64,000 nucleotides of DNA from Nicotiana tabacum (GCF_000715075.1 NC_134101.1:192158103-192222102); one strand, 5' to 3'; shown: positions 36,267 to 47,959, numbered from the stretch's first letter. Program-made: numbers and translations. The notes: a model not told the origin generated them from the sequence alone.

Positions 36267-37182
36267 TGATGTTTTAAGCGTCAATACCACACAAGAGGGG
36301 GGTGATTTGTGTGGTACCCAATTTTCGATCTTGAAGAACCAGGTTCTTCTAGTTGTTCTAACTACTACGTTTGCAGAATTAAAGGTACATAAAATAAAGA
36401 ACACAGGGATTTTTACGTGGAAAACACCTGGCTCAAAAGGTAGAAATACCACGACCTACTACTCAATAGGATTTTCCCAAACTTCCACTAAAATCATTGA
36501 GCCAAAACAGCATTTACAAAACTCTTTGTAAATCTAAAAATTAACTCTAATACCGTTGTAGCACAAAGCCTCAACTATTGCGACAACTTCAAGTTAGACT
36601 ATAACTTGAACTCTCAAAGTACCTAATACAATTGCTTCTATGAAAGATGGAAAGGTAAAACTTTAAACTACCTACTACAATTGAACTAGAATAAGAAGAA
36701 AACGCAATGGAGCTTGTTCTTCTATCACGTTCAAGTAGCTTCAGGAGTGCACACTCAAATCTCACATAAATTGCTTGCAAAATCACCTTGCTCTTTTGCT
36801 TTTAATTTAGTTTAACTTCTGCGTTTGTGCAATTCCTGTAAAAGAGATCAATCACTGTCATTTAATGGGTTAGTAATCAAAGTTTGATTGGGACTCAATT
36901 GCTGATCTTCTATCGTAGTTGAGCCCTTGAAGATCTCAAACTCCAACACTATCTTTTATCCGGATTGTGTTCTCTTTATATAAGAAGACCTTCTCCCCTT
37001 ATCCAATATGCAACCTTTTTTATCAGATCACGAGATATTGTGGATGATTTATCTTCTTCACGCTCATCTCCTTCACGTGCATCTCACATGTTTAGATCAT
37101 GATTGTGCTTCACCAGATGGACCTGGTCCATGACTGAGTTCATTTGTCATTCTTCAAAACTTTACTTGTTCCTAGGCCAACA
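36267..37182 (-). repeat. Copia 3' LTR (916 bp)
   Basis: On the plus strand it runs from TGATGTTTTAAGCG to CTAGGCCAACA. It is 115 bp longer than the 5' LTR. A 104-bp stretch between two GCTTC pentamers (36634 and 36738) is missing from the other copy, with a second small gap nearby. Confidence 0.93.
36973..36981 (-). promoter_or_regulatory. TATA box in copia 3' LTR
   Basis: The minus strand reads TATATAAAG, the expected position for LTR transcription start. The equivalent site in the 5' LTR (about 46046-46054) reads TATACGAAG, so the copy that would drive the element has lost it. Confidence 0.7.
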
Positions 37183-37384
37183 AATTACCCTTTTTTGATG
37201 ATGACAAACTCTGTGCTTTTTACTGATCAAATAACCTGTAAGAACTCAGTTTAACCATCAGCAATACACTTAGAAAAGAAAATTTACTTATCATCAAGGA
37301 CCAGGTTAATTAGGTTATAAATATCACTTATTTCAGAATAATGTATAAAGCACAATATCTCTTCCCCCTTTTGGCATCATTGTA
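37183..37384 (-). promoter_or_regulatory. Copia polypurine tract and second PPT-like run
   Basis: Next to the LTR, the minus strand reads CATCATCAAAAAAGGGTAAT, a decayed form of the Sirevirus-type PPT. About 170 bp upstream (37360-37380) is a better run, GCCAAAAGGGGGAAGAGA. Multiple PPTs are a reported Sirevirus trait. Confidence 0.7.
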
Positions 37385-37670
37385 AAGTTGCATACACAGT
37401 GTGAATTCCAGATTTTAATAAGTACTCATGGCCACTAGGTCAACTGCAAGTGAAAACATGGTGCAATTATCAATAATCAACAAACATATTTAAACTATTA
37501 AGGTCAGAATCATCATAGTACAAGAGAAAACAGTTGTTGTCATTGATCATGAAATGTTACCATTAACAGTCCACAAAAAAAAGCATTCAAAACATGAGCA
37601 AAAACAAAAAAATCCCTAATCCGAGTCACTGGGGTTCACTGGGGTACTAGAAAGGTTTAGAAGACAAGTG

Positions 37671-39790
37671 CTAGGAGACGTAAGGCTTGGAGGAAATAAA
37701 GGGTTGAGTCTGGAGAAGGTTCAGCATATTTTGAAGGATTCCATTTCTCTTCTCCTTTTCTTTTGCTAGCTCAATTCTAAGGCCATCGCTCTCAGTTTCC
37801 AATTCAGTCACACGAGCCTTGAGCCTAGCAATTTCAGCATCCTTAGTTCCACATTCCTGAACCAAAGTCCTAACCTTGTTGTTGATGGGTGTCTTTAAAG
37901 ATGAACCAGGTTCAACTGGGATGGCATTGACTGGATAGTCACAAGCTAGAAGAGTCTTAATGCTAAAATGTTCCTTGCTTGATGCCATTTCCCATTTCTT
38001 CAAAGGCACGTTCAGCATGTCCAAAACAATGGTCAGTAGGAAGCCATATGGAGTAGCATGAGTCTTAGAGCCATTGATGACCCTGTCTAGCAATTTTACA
38101 ATGAGAGCAGGCCAGTTGATCTGCTTTCCTCTCTCAAGGCACTCCATAAGAACTAGGTCCATGTAATTTGCAGTATGTCTTCTCTCTTCTCTGGGCAGTA
38201 GGCACTTGTTGACAAACTCACACAGAACTTTTCTGCACAGCCCTGGCTTCATTCACATCCTCTGAATCACAGAACCTCTTGGTGATCTCAAGAGCAGTAG
38301 ATAGGGAGTCCAGGCATGGCCACCTTTGCCTAGTGTAGTCATCAAACCCTTTAGAGGGTATATCCATAATTTCTCCCAGTTTCTCAGCATCAAATTGCAC
38401 TAGGACTCCCTTCACCAAGCTACTGACAACCCCATCCTTAACAGCAACATTAGCCATGAACTCAATTAGTTCATTTCTGGCTAGTCTCCCATCCATCTGA
38501 AGGACCATGTACTTCCAACCTTGAGCAGCTAAAGAGTCAACCAACCTCATCATCCTTGGGTCCACCAGGTCCTTCAACAATCTACTTTTCAAAATTTTTC
38601 TCCTGCCAAAGATGACAAACTTGTCCTATTCCTTCTCAGACTCCTCTGCTTCTTTTTCTCCACTCCACTCTTCATCATTTGAAACTTTTGCTTGTTTAGC
38701 TTTCACTACAGATCTTGTCCTCTTGGCTAGTGAGGGTTCAATAGACACAAGTACAAAAGAAAACTTTTTGGAAGAAGTCTTGGATTTTTTAGGTTTTGGT
38801 GTAGGAACCTCCTCTATTGTACCCCTTTCTTCATGGAACAGTTCCATCTCCTCTTCCTCTACAACCTAAGAGGATTCTGCAACCTTTCCCTTTCCCTTCT
38901 CCATTTTCTTTTTCTTGCTTTCTTCTAGAGCCTTTTGTAAGTCAGCTTCACTTTGTTTTACCCTGCTTCTTGTGGCTCTTCCCTTAGGCATTGAAGAGGC
39001 AGTAGGTTTTGTGGATGAAGTTTTTATTTTCTTGGATGACTTGGGAACATTTGGGGCTTTTGGTGTGGTATCTTTGTGTTTCTTTAGGTCATAACTTTCC
39101 CCAATCTTTCTCAGTAGATCAGCTAGGATCTCTTCAGTAGATGAAACGGGTTCATCTCTCCTTTTGCTCAGATGAACCAACCCCTCAGCAGCCTCCCCAG
39201 ACCCACTTCCCCCTGACTTCATGCCACTCTCTTCTAACCTCTCTTGTGCAACCCCACATATAGCAAGAACTGATCCCTTCCCATTTCCCCTCTCTTTTCC
39301 ACATGCACCCTCTCTCTTTTTTTCTTTTTCAAACTTCTTTTTACCTTCACTCCTACTCATCTCAGCCAACATAACAACCTAATGGGTCCAACCAGAACAA
39401 AACAATTTATAATTTTTCAATAACAGATGAACTTACCTTAGTAGGGAATTCTTGAGTGTTCTCAAAGTCATAAGACCCATGTCCATCTCCCTCAATCACA
39501 GATTGAAAAGATTCAGTCTCAGAGCTAGAATCAGAATTTTGAGCTGGACTTTCTTTCACTTGTCTAGCTTTCAACCTTTCGTTTAAAACCATCCTCAAAG
39601 TCCCATATGTTACAATTTTTCGGGCAAGCATTTTCTGCCTTCGAAACCTAGGTTTTCGAGATTCACTGGGTGGAGTACTTGAGGATGAATTTAAGGTAGA
39701 AGGTGGAGGAGGGGTTCCAGGATGATCTTGTGGGTTAGACATGGTTGTTGATTTCTTGAGAGAATTTGGGGATTTTGGAGAGGAGGACAA
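37671..39790 (-). pseudogene. Copia post-pol (env-position) ORF, about 690 codons
   Basis: The Met is at 39790. The N-terminal third is Ser/Pro/Lys-rich low complexity. A central region (about 38590-38270) resembles the plant-transposon-protein domain often found in such ORFs (KSRLLKDLVDP, VQFDAEKLGEIMDIPSKGF). The C-terminus (about 37880-37690) is a coiled coil of heptad-like Leu, Glu and Lys. No signal peptide or clear membrane segment is visible, so calling it an envelope is unsafe. Damage: in-frame TAGs at about 38866 and 38626 and a frameshift near 38225. Two frames near 39400 would be joined by removing a 58-bp GT-AG segment (39379-39436). Sequence between 37385 and 37670 has no gene. 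Confidence 0.7.
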
Positions 39791-40359
39791 TTAGGATTGA
39801 AGATGAATTTTTGACGGTTTTAGAATTTTGAAGAGGACTTGAGATGTGATGTGTATTTAAAGAGAATTAGACATTAATTAGGTAATGGCAGCCTTTTCAG
39901 GGGTCAAATAGAAGTCTAATCAAACTGATATTCCAGCATTTTAATGATAGATTTGGCTTCCCTAGATTTTTGGCAAAAATCGCGGTTTTAGAGTTCTAAA
40001 TGGACGAAACTGGTTCAATACTTCAACGGATAGAATTTTCTAGGAGTTTGACAAGTATAGGACTTCTGCTCATGATTGAATTGTTAATCTTTCTAATTGT
40101 GCAATGTTTTAAGAATGTACCTGAGCTTTCATATGAACTCACATTGATGAACCAGGTTATCCGTTTAGAATTCTCTTGAACATGCCTCAAATGCCATAAT
40201 AGAAAAAACTTTGTAAGAGATCAGTGAGCCATATATACACATGTCACAGTTGTATACAAATTAACGTATGAAACTGAGTAAGAATTAATCTAGATATTTA
40301 CACAAAGTTAGAATATTGCTAGCCATTTTTTTTTCATTGTGTATTCTGAGCTGGGCCTA
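39791..40359 (-). other. Copia spacer between pol and post-pol ORF
   Basis: No ORF or motif. It would hold the promoter or leader for the downstream ORF if that is made from its own transcript, but I see no clear TATA signal. Confidence 0.5.
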
Positions 40360-42050
40360 TTAGGTGATCTTAATCATCCCTAATTCCAACCTGTTCCTTT
40401 CAAAGTTTTCTCTACTCAGTGCTTTAGTGAAGATGTTAGCAATTTGCTTATCAGTAGCACAGAATTCTATGGAGATCAAACCTTTCTCAAAGTTATCTCT
40501 TAAGAAGTGGTGCCTAACATCTATGTGCTTAGTCCTCTTATGATGAATATGGTTCTCTGTCATACTTATAGCACTAGTGTTACCACAAAATATAGGAATG
40601 CAACCAACTTCAATGCCAAAATCTACCAATTGTTGCTTGATCCATAGCAATTGAGCACAACAAGAGGCAGCAACAACATACTCAGCTTCAGCAGTGGATA
40701 AGGCCACTGAATTTTGATTTTTCGTAGCCCATGACACAAGACATGAACCAAGAAAGTGTGTCATACCTGAGGTGCATTTCCTATCCACTAGGAAACCTGC
40801 ATAATCAGCACTAGCATATCCTACTAGATTGAAATTACTACCTTTGGGGTACCAAAGACACAAATCCGTGGTACCTTTTAGATATCCTAGTATCCTCTTG
40901 ACAGCAGTCAAGTGAGACTCCTTTGGATTTTCCTGTAAACAGGCACAAAGCCCTACACTGAAAACAATGTCTGGTCTGCTGGCAGTAAGATACAAGAGTG
41001 AACCAATCAGACTCCTATACAACTTTTGATCAACTGATGAACCATGTTCATCAATGTCTAATTTAGTGGCAGTTGCAATGGGTGTGTCTATTTCTTTCGA
41101 TTCTTCCATATTAAACTTTTTGATAAGCTCTTTTGCATACTTCTGTTGATGGATCATGGTTCCATTAGGACTTTGTTTGACCTGCAAGCCTAAGAAGAAG
41201 TTAAGCTCACCCATCATACTCATTTCCAACTCACTCCCCATTAATTTTGCAAAGTCCTTACTTAGCTTATCAGTGGTGGCCCCAAAGATTATGTCATCAA
41301 CATATATTTATACCACAAAGGAGATCCTTACCTTTTTCTCTTAAGAATAAAGTACTGTCAATTTTATCTTTTTTGTAACCATGCTCCAGTAAGAATTTGG
41401 ACAGTCGTTCATACCACGCTCTTGGGGCCTACTTGAGTCCATAGAGAGCCTCGTCTAACTTGTACACATGCTCAGGACATTCTTTTCTCTCAAACCCTAG
41501 AGGTTGTTTTACAAACAGTTCTTCTTTCAGGTAGCCATTCAGGAAGGCACTTTTGACATCTATCTAATGAAGAGTGAATTCCATGTGTGCTGCAAAGGCT
41601 ATGAGGAGTCTTATTGGTTCTAGTCTTGGAACTGGAGCAAAGGTCTTATCATAATATATGCCTTCCTCTTGGCTGTGACCTTGGACCACCAGTCTTGCCT
41701 TGTTTCTTGTAACAATTCCATCTTAATCAAATTTGTTTCTGAAGACCCATTTTGTGCCAATAACTGATCTGTCCTTGGGTCTTGGAACTAGATGCCAAAC
41801 TTGACTTCTCTCGAACTGATTGAGTTCATCTTGCATTGCATTCACACAATCCACATCCTACAAAGCCTCAACAACATTTTTAGGCTCAATAAGAGATAAA
41901 AAGGCATCAAAAGCACACAGATTCTTTAATTGTGATCTAGTTTTTACTCCAGATATTGGATCAGTGATAATGTTCTCAATAGGATGAGAACTTTGATACT
42001 TCTGAGGTTTCACAACCAACTGGTTTCTACTAGATGTTTCTCCCATGTTC
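40360..42050 (-). pseudogene. Copia reverse transcriptase and RNase H
   Basis: RT runs from about 41870 leftward: WHLVPRPKDRSVIGTKWVFR, KARLVVQGHSQEEGIYYDKTFAPV, IDVKSAFLNG, APRAWYERL, and the YVDDIIFG active site at about 41293-41304. The active site is in a different frame from the preceding codons, so a frameshift lies just before it. RNase H (41241-40360) is open for 293 codons: RSLIGSLLYLTASRPDI, CTSGMTHFLGS, VALSTAEAEYV, KHIDVRHHFLRD, ending just after ELGMIKIT. The usual DADYAG reads SADYAG. In-frame stops in RT include those before IDVKSAF and APRAW. Confidence 0.9.
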
Positions 42051-42052
42051 TA

Positions 42053-43353
42053 TTAATGAGGAACAAGGTCATGAACAAGTTCTTTTAGGGGATTTATTTC
42101 AATTCCTCCTTGATTAGTTCCCCCTGTCAGGTTGCCCTGGATGGAACAACTTGTTCCATCACATGTTCCTTCTTTTGGTGCCACTTTGACTTGTGCTAAG
42201 GCTTCAGTCAGATCCTTTACAAATCCAATGGCTTCATCTTCATGTTCTTGTTTCTCATAAAGAATGTTAGTTTCATCAAATAATACATGTACACTTTCTT
42301 CTACACACAAAGTTCTTTTATTGAACACTTTATATGCTTTGCTATGTGAAGAATATACCAAGAATACTCCGTCATCACTTCTGGGATCAAACTTAGCTAG
42401 GGAGTCTTTTCCATTATTGTGCACAAAGCACTTACATCCAAATGCCCTAAGATTGGATATATTTGGTTTTCTCTCATTAAGTAACTCATAGGGAGTCTTC
42501 TCTACAAGAAGTCTAGTCATGCATCTATTGATAATGTAACATGCAGTGTTTACAGCCTCTGCCCAGAAGCTATGGGGCAGCTTACTAGAACGAGGCATAG
42601 TCTTAGCCATCTCTTCAAGAGTCCTATTCTTTCTTTCGACTAGTCCATTTTTTTGAGGAGTCCTAGGGGCAGAGAAATTGTGATCTATACCATTTTCATC
42701 ACAGAATTCAACAAACTTAGCATTTTCAAATTCAGTTCCATGATTAGACCTAATGGATTCAAGTTGATTTCCTAATTGTTTCTGAGTTTTTCTAACAAAT
42801 GCAGTAAACATGTCAAATGCTTCATCTTTAGAAGTTAGAAATAGAACCCATGTAAATCTAGAATAATCATCAACAAGCACCATTACATATTTCTTTCCAC
42901 CTCTGTTCATGGTTCTCATAGGACCACAGAGATCCATATGAACCAGTTCCAACGACTTGGTTGTGCTTACCATTTTCTTGCTTTTGGAGAATGATCTTAC
43001 CTACTTCCCCTTGCCCAAGCCTCACAAACTTTGTCTTCCTTGAACTTGATGTTAGGTAAACCTATCACCAAGTCCTTGGAGACTAATTTGTTCCGCTGAT
43101 TCAGACTAGCATGACCAAGTCTTTTGTGCCACAAAAGGGGATCATTTTCCAGCATACTTAGACAAGTTAGTTCATTTTCTGAGAGATTGGACAAATCTAC
43201 AATGTAAATATTGTTAACTCGCTTTCCCTGCAAAACAATCTTGTCAGTGGTAAGATTAATCACGAAGCATTTTGTAGAGGTGAATGCTACAAGGTTACCT
43301 TTGTCACACAATTGTGACACACTGATCAGACTATATTTCAAGCCATCTATCAA
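42053..43353 (-). pseudogene. Copia integrase with gag-pre-integrase zinc finger
   Basis: 43353-42997 holds SLISVSQLCDKG and LWHKRLGHASL, then CEAWARG where CxxC is expected (second Cys changed to Trp), then a frameshift. 42973-42053 is open for 306 codons: HMDLCGPM, VLVDDYSRFTWV, IRSNHGTEFEN, APRTPQKNGLVERKNRTL, then ELLNERKPNISNLRAFGCK. The catalytic triad is Asp (HMDL), Asn instead of Asp (codon 42743-42745, usual SDHGTEF) and Glu (VERKN). Loss of the second Asp should abolish strand transfer. Confidence 0.92.
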
Positions 43354-43379
43354 GTAGACATTCTCAATAGAGTGAGAGT

Positions 43380-43563
43380 CTGTCTTACCTACCTTTCCAA
43401 CCCAATGATCTCACCTTTCTTCCCATTTCCAAAAGATACATTGCCTCCCTTTAGGTCCTTAAGTGAAAGGAACTGGTTCCTGCTTCCAGTCATATGTTTT
43501 GAGTAGCCACTATGCATGTACCATATTTGGTTGCTTCCCTTCAATTGGACATGCAAGAAGAAA
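43380..43563 (-). pseudogene. Copia aspartic protease, catalytic Asp lost
   Basis: Minus-strand translation shows QIWYMHSGYSKHMTG followed by SFGNGKKGEIIG. Relatives have WYLDSGCSRHMTG, so the catalytic Asp is His (codon at 43512-43514, G to C on the coding strand). A stop follows GLER. Confidence 0.85.
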
Positions 43564-45395
43564 TCAGGGGTTAGTCTTAGGAACCCAAACTAGTTTGGGT
43601 CCGTTTCTATGGGCAAAGGGATAAATCAGATTCCTTCTAGCCCACCGAGGAAGCCTATTATTTTCTTGAACAAAAGTTTTGTTCTTTTGACTAACCTTTT
43701 CTTTTGCATTACATTCATTTCTGTAATGGCCAGTCTTGCCACAATGTGTGCAAATTTTGTTTTCAGGAAGAGTGAGGTACTTGCTTTTAGGATCCCACTT
43801 AGGTGCTTGAGTCCCATAACCAAGTCCTCTTTTGTTGCTACTGTGATGTTCGTGTAGCCAGGAGAGTGCATTAGAAGCCTTGTTCCATTTGCAAGTTCTG
43901 TCTAGTTCATGTTTTACCTTCCCTAGATTTTCTTTTAGTACTCTTATCTGCTCATCTTTCCTGTATAGCTCATCCTTCATTTTTCCTATGTTTTCTTCTA
44001 GGGTGAGATGAGTGTGATCAACTTTCTTCTTTCCTGTTCCTAGTTTCAATTATAAGTTCTCAGACCTAAGTTCTAGGACACTAGTGTCAAGTTCAAGAAC
44101 CTGGTTCTTCAACTCATATTTTCACTTTCACTCTCATTAGCCCTAGACTCTAGATTTTTGCACTTAGCTTTTAGGGCCATACATTCCCTAGAAGCTCTTC
44201 CTTTTCATTGTTAATTATCTCTAACTCATTAATGAAATCCTACAATAAACCAGACAACCTTTCTTAAGAGAGGAATTTAATCTTGTCTTTGAGATGAAGA
44301 ATACTTACCTCTTGTTCATCATCTGATTCTCCTATGGCCATAAGAGCTTGTTCATCTCTAGCTTCATCTTCTAGGTCCTCATCTGATGTTTCTCCCCAGG
44401 CAGCAACCATAGCCTTTGTTGATCCTTTGTTCCTTTTTGGTGGAACCTGTTCCTTCTTCCTGCTCCTTCATTCAGCCCTTTCCTTCTTCAACTCAATTTT
44501 GCATTGAGGGCAGTTCTTGATTATGTGATCAGTCTTACCACAATTGTAGCATCCCTCATTGGTATGTTTCTCAGGAGCCCTTAGTTTATTGAAGGTTTTA
44601 CTTCTTGAAGAACCCTTTCCTCTCATCAATAAATTTTGAAATTTCTAGTGATCAAGGCCATTTTAGCATCCTCCAAATCTGAACCTTCAGCATTTTCTGA
44701 GAGCCATACTTCTTTCCTTCTTGGGTGCATCCATTTTCATGGCCTGCCTTCGTAGTTCATAGGCAGTAAGGTTTCCTATTAGTTCATCCAGCTTGAGGGT
44801 AGCAATGTTCTTTGATTCCTGAATAGCAGTGATTTTGCTTTCCCAAGAGGCTGGCAGAACCCTGGTCAAAATCTTCTCACCTTTGTCTTCTTCGAGAATA
44901 ATCCTTCCAAGAGATTTAAGTTCATTTGTCAGTATGGTGAACCTTGTATACATCTCTTTGATGGTTTCCCTTCTTTCACGGTGAAGTTCTCATACTGGGA
45001 GTACAGTAATGTTCCTCTAGACCTCTTCACTTGAGGTGTTCCTTCATTAGCCACTTCCAAAGTGTCCCAGATTTCCTTAGCAGTAGTGTAGCTTTGAATT
45101 CTACTGTACTTATCTGGACCTAATCCACACACAAGCCATTTCTTGGCCTTGGCATTTTCTCCCACTTCTTCAGGTCTTCAGCAGTGCAGTCAGCCCTTGT
45201 CTTAGGCACATCCACTCCTTCAACATTCTTCTTTGTAGTTTCTAGAGGACCATCAATAACTATGTCCTAGAGTTCATAGTCTTCTCCTATGATGTGATCC
45301 CTCATCCTGTTCTTCCACCAAGAATAGTACTGATCTTTGAAAAGTGGAGGCCTAGCAGTGGATTGCCCTTCCCAGTTCCCAGGTAGTGCACTCAT
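43564..45395 (-). pseudogene. Copia gag with two CCHC zinc knuckles
   Basis: The ATG at 45395 begins MSALPGNWEGQSTARPPLF, typical of copia gag starts. The gag core follows with [37 protein letters not shown] and a [12 protein letters not shown] block. The first knuckle, CYNCGKTDHIIKNC, is at about 44510-44555. The second, CTHCGKTGHYRNEC, is at about 43705-43750, followed by a KLVWVPKTNP block at the end. Several frameshifts and stops are seen (near 45270, 45165, 44940, 44690). A coiled-coil stretch with repeated ELDRT and LKENLGK lies before the second knuckle. Confidence 0.88.
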
Positions 45396-45436
45396 GTTGA
45401 TCTTTTCCTAAGGTGTTAGAGTCTTCAAGGATAACC

Positions 45437-45450
45437 CTCTCTGATACCAA
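45437..45450 (-). promoter_or_regulatory. Copia primer binding site
   Basis: The minus strand reads TTGGTATCAGAGAGGG right after the LTR end ACATCA. It matches initiator tRNA-Met except for a change at the end. Confidence 0.85.
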
Positions 45451-45451
45451 T

Positions 45452-46252
45452 TGATGTTTTAAGCGTCAATACCACACAAGAGGAGGGTGATTTGTATGGT
45501 ACCCAATTTTCGATCTTGAAGAACCAGGTTCTTCTAGTTGTTCTAACTACTACTGTTTGCGGAATTAAAGGTACATAAAATAAAGAACACAGAGATTTTT
45601 ACGTGGAAAACACCTGGCTCAAAAGGTAAAACTACCACGACCTACTACTCAATAGGATTTTCCCAAACTTCCACTAAAATCACTGAGCCAAAACAGCATT
45701 TACAAAACTCTTTGTAAATCTAAAAATTAACTCTAATACTGTTGTAGCACACAGCCTCAACTATTGCGACAACTTCAAGTTAGCCTATAACTTGAACTCT
45801 CAAAGTACCTAATAAAACTGCTTCAGGAGTGCACACTCAAATCTCATATTAATTGCCTTGCTCTTTTGATTTCAATTTAGTTTAACTTCTGCGTTTGTGC
45901 AATTCCTGTAAAAGAGATCAATCACTGTCATTTAATGGGTTAGTAATCAGAGTTTGATTGGGAATCAATTGTTGATCTTCTATCGTAGTTGAGTCCTTGA
46001 AGATCTCAAACTCCAACACTATCTTTTATTCGGATTGTGTTCTCTTCGTATAAGGAGACTTTCTCCCCTTATCCAATATGCAATCTTTTCGATCAGATCA
46101 CGAGATATTGTGGATGACTTATCTTCTTCTCGTTTATCTCTTTCATGTGCATCTCACATGTTTAGATCAAGACTGTGTTTCACTAGATAGACCTGGTCCA
46201 TTACTGAGTTCATTTGTCATTCTTCAAAACTTTACCTGTTCCTGGGCCAACA
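45452..46252 (-). repeat. Copia 5' LTR (801 bp)
   Basis: Collinear with the 3' LTR, about 3% different by eye outside gaps. It lacks the 104-bp GCTTC-bounded segment. Its TATA box is damaged. Confidence 0.93.
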
Positions 46253-46257
46253 TGCCA

Positions 46258-46423
46258 GAACTTGTGAGGTCTGATCAGGTGTAGTAGAGTCAGGCAGTGC
46301 AGTAGTCAGGGGAATATTCGAACACCTTGGGTGCTCACCCACATCATCAAGTAAAGAACTATCTGCCACTCCTGGGATGGCATTGGCTCTTTGGCCAATT
46401 CTTCCTTTCTTCCTAGGTGCCAT
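46258..46423 (-). pseudogene. H gag, N-terminal start
   Basis: The ATG at 46423 gives MAPRKKGRIGQRANAIPGVA and then DSSLLDD, TTALPDSTTPDQTSQV. It is 15 bp downstream of the same leader as in G1. It is cut at 46253 by the copia LTR and resumes at 36266. Confidence 0.85.
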
Positions 46424-46643
46424 ATACTGAAAATTGAAGAAATGCACGAGTTAAATGGGGAACAATCTTCCAATCAGCTTTATCGCACAATATAGAACAT
46501 TAAAGAGGGGTATTATTCCTAAATGCCCAATTAGCCTCCTAATTATAGATGTGGTCGACAACACACTGATAAGAAGAACTCTACTAGAAATGACTCTGAG
46601 ACATCATAGGACACTTAAAAACCTCAGGCTCTGATACCAAGTT
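46424..46643 (-). other. H leader and primer binding site
   Basis: This 5' untranslated region is homologous to 19179-19397. The PBS at 46628-46641 reads TTGGTATCAGAGCC on the minus strand, exact for initiator tRNA-Met. Confidence 0.85.
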
Positions 46644-47083
46644 TTTCACGCCCCGACCTCGGGGAGCGTGACCGACGCTCAACTGAGATAACCTGGCTGA
46701 GCAAGCCTGTACAGTACCTTCTACCTGAACTCACTCATGAGTAAAGAAAAAGATCCATTTTACTAGTTAGACAATGGGAGGAGAATGTAAACAACAACGA
46801 TTCATCATCATTAGGTACATCATTTATAAAGTTCAAAATATAACACATTCATAGTTTGATGTGGAACGCACGATACAATTACAACATTACTAGTTTGACA
46901 TTCCTAGCACCAACATACCACCCACACTATCTCTACGGAGCCTCTAATATATACAAAAGAGTACGATGATAGCGCCAGCAACAAGGCCCCGGTTATACCT
47001 CAAAATATAATACATAAAGAAAAAAGATATACGACCCCGAAATGAACAGGGGCTCACTGAGTCAGCTGGGAAGAGAATGTACC
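46644..47083 (-). repeat. H 5' LTR, inner part
   Basis: It starts TTTCACGCCCCGACCTCGG (canonical TGTCACGCC) and continues like 19398-19835. It is broken by the Tat-type element after the target site GTACC (47079-47083). Confidence 0.88.
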
Positions 47084-47830
47084 GGTTTACCGTGAAAATG
47101 ATAACAATAATTAAATTTGTAAATGGGACTTTAAAAATACGGGACCTATTTTTATGCTAGATGTTAGAGTGGTTGATTCTAGGCATATCAAGTTTAATAA
47201 CGAAATAAAAGTAAAAACGGGGGAGTAATCAAATCGAGGGGCTTGCTACCGGGCTTCGGACTGATCGATGAAGGGCCTCGAGGTCGATACTCAGCTCGAG
47301 GTCGAGCTATTGGGGATAACTGGAAAGGGGATAACAGTTAAGATATAATTAAAAAAGGCTCTTTATGGCCAATATCAAGTAATAAATGAAGAACAAGTAT
47401 GAAAGTAATAAATACAAAAGAGTAGCCTCGAACGAGTAAGTTAGAGAGAAAAGTGAGAGAGAATTATTATTGATCTTGTGTAGAGTAGTTGGAGCAAAAA
47501 CAACACCTTACAAAGTGGTGAGGATTCCCTTTATATTGGAGGGGAATCCTATTATAGTACAACGTATATTAATTGTAAAAGAATGGAGATGGGACAGCTA
47601 GATGCGACGCCTCGATACAAGTCTGGGTAGGCCGGCTCTACCAGACTTAGCCGTGTGCCTTGGGAATTCCCCGTTTTGCTCCAGCCTCGATCTTCGTCTT
47701 CTTTGAGTCGGGCCTCAACGAGCCCCGAGGGAGGGAACTCGGCCGCAACTCCACGTCCTCGGGTTCTCGAGGCATTCTTCTAAAGTGACTTAATAGCAAG
47801 AAATTAGGCCCTCTGATTTCACCGCATACA
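47084..47830 (-). repeat. T1 3' LTR (747 bp)
   Basis: Collinear with 56350-57095. The minus-strand start is TGTATGCGG; the first plus-strand base (G) differs from the T in the other copy, so the terminal CA is lost. Confidence 0.9.
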
Positions 47831-47950
47831 GATAGTCTCTGCATTAGGCCCTCTTGTTCGTGCAGGTTCCCGCATTGACTGCGGCGGTTGGCTGCCTTTT
47901 GGCTTCCTTCAATGTACATACAGTGCTTTTATAAATACTCCCCTCTTTCT

Positions 47951-47959
47951 TTATATACC
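47951..47959 (+). promoter_or_regulatory. Putative TATA box of the T1 antisense gene
   Basis: TTATATACC lies 90 bp before the ATG at 48046, in the space between the 3' LTR and the antisense ORF, on the plus strand. This spacing suits a plant RNA polymerase II promoter. Confidence 0.5.

Larger units (their letters stand above)
36267..46252 (-). mobile_element. Sirevirus-like Ty1/copia element (9,986 bp)
   Basis: LTRs at 36267-37182 and 45452-46252 enclose gag, PR, IN, RT and RNase H in copia order, then a further ORF between pol and the 3' LTR. Features I associate with Sireviruses are: two CCHC knuckles in gag with a GPKLVWVPKTNP segment, initiator-Met PBS, a PPT context of CATCATCAAAAA, an extra PPT-like run, and the post-pol ORF. 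Flanks are TGCAG (36262-36266) and TGCCA (46253-46257), an imperfect 5-bp duplication. The empty site can be read in the paralogous gag at 19005-19030. The element sits in H gag. Confidence 0.9.

Noticed and set aside
37671..39790. Calling the copia post-pol ORF a true envelope gene
   Set aside because: I see no signal peptide, membrane anchor or glycoprotein features; only the position matches.
4195..46641. Initiator tRNA-Met-like sequences as tRNA genes
   Set aside because: Only the 12-18 base PBS complement is present, always next to an LTR; no cloverleaf arms.
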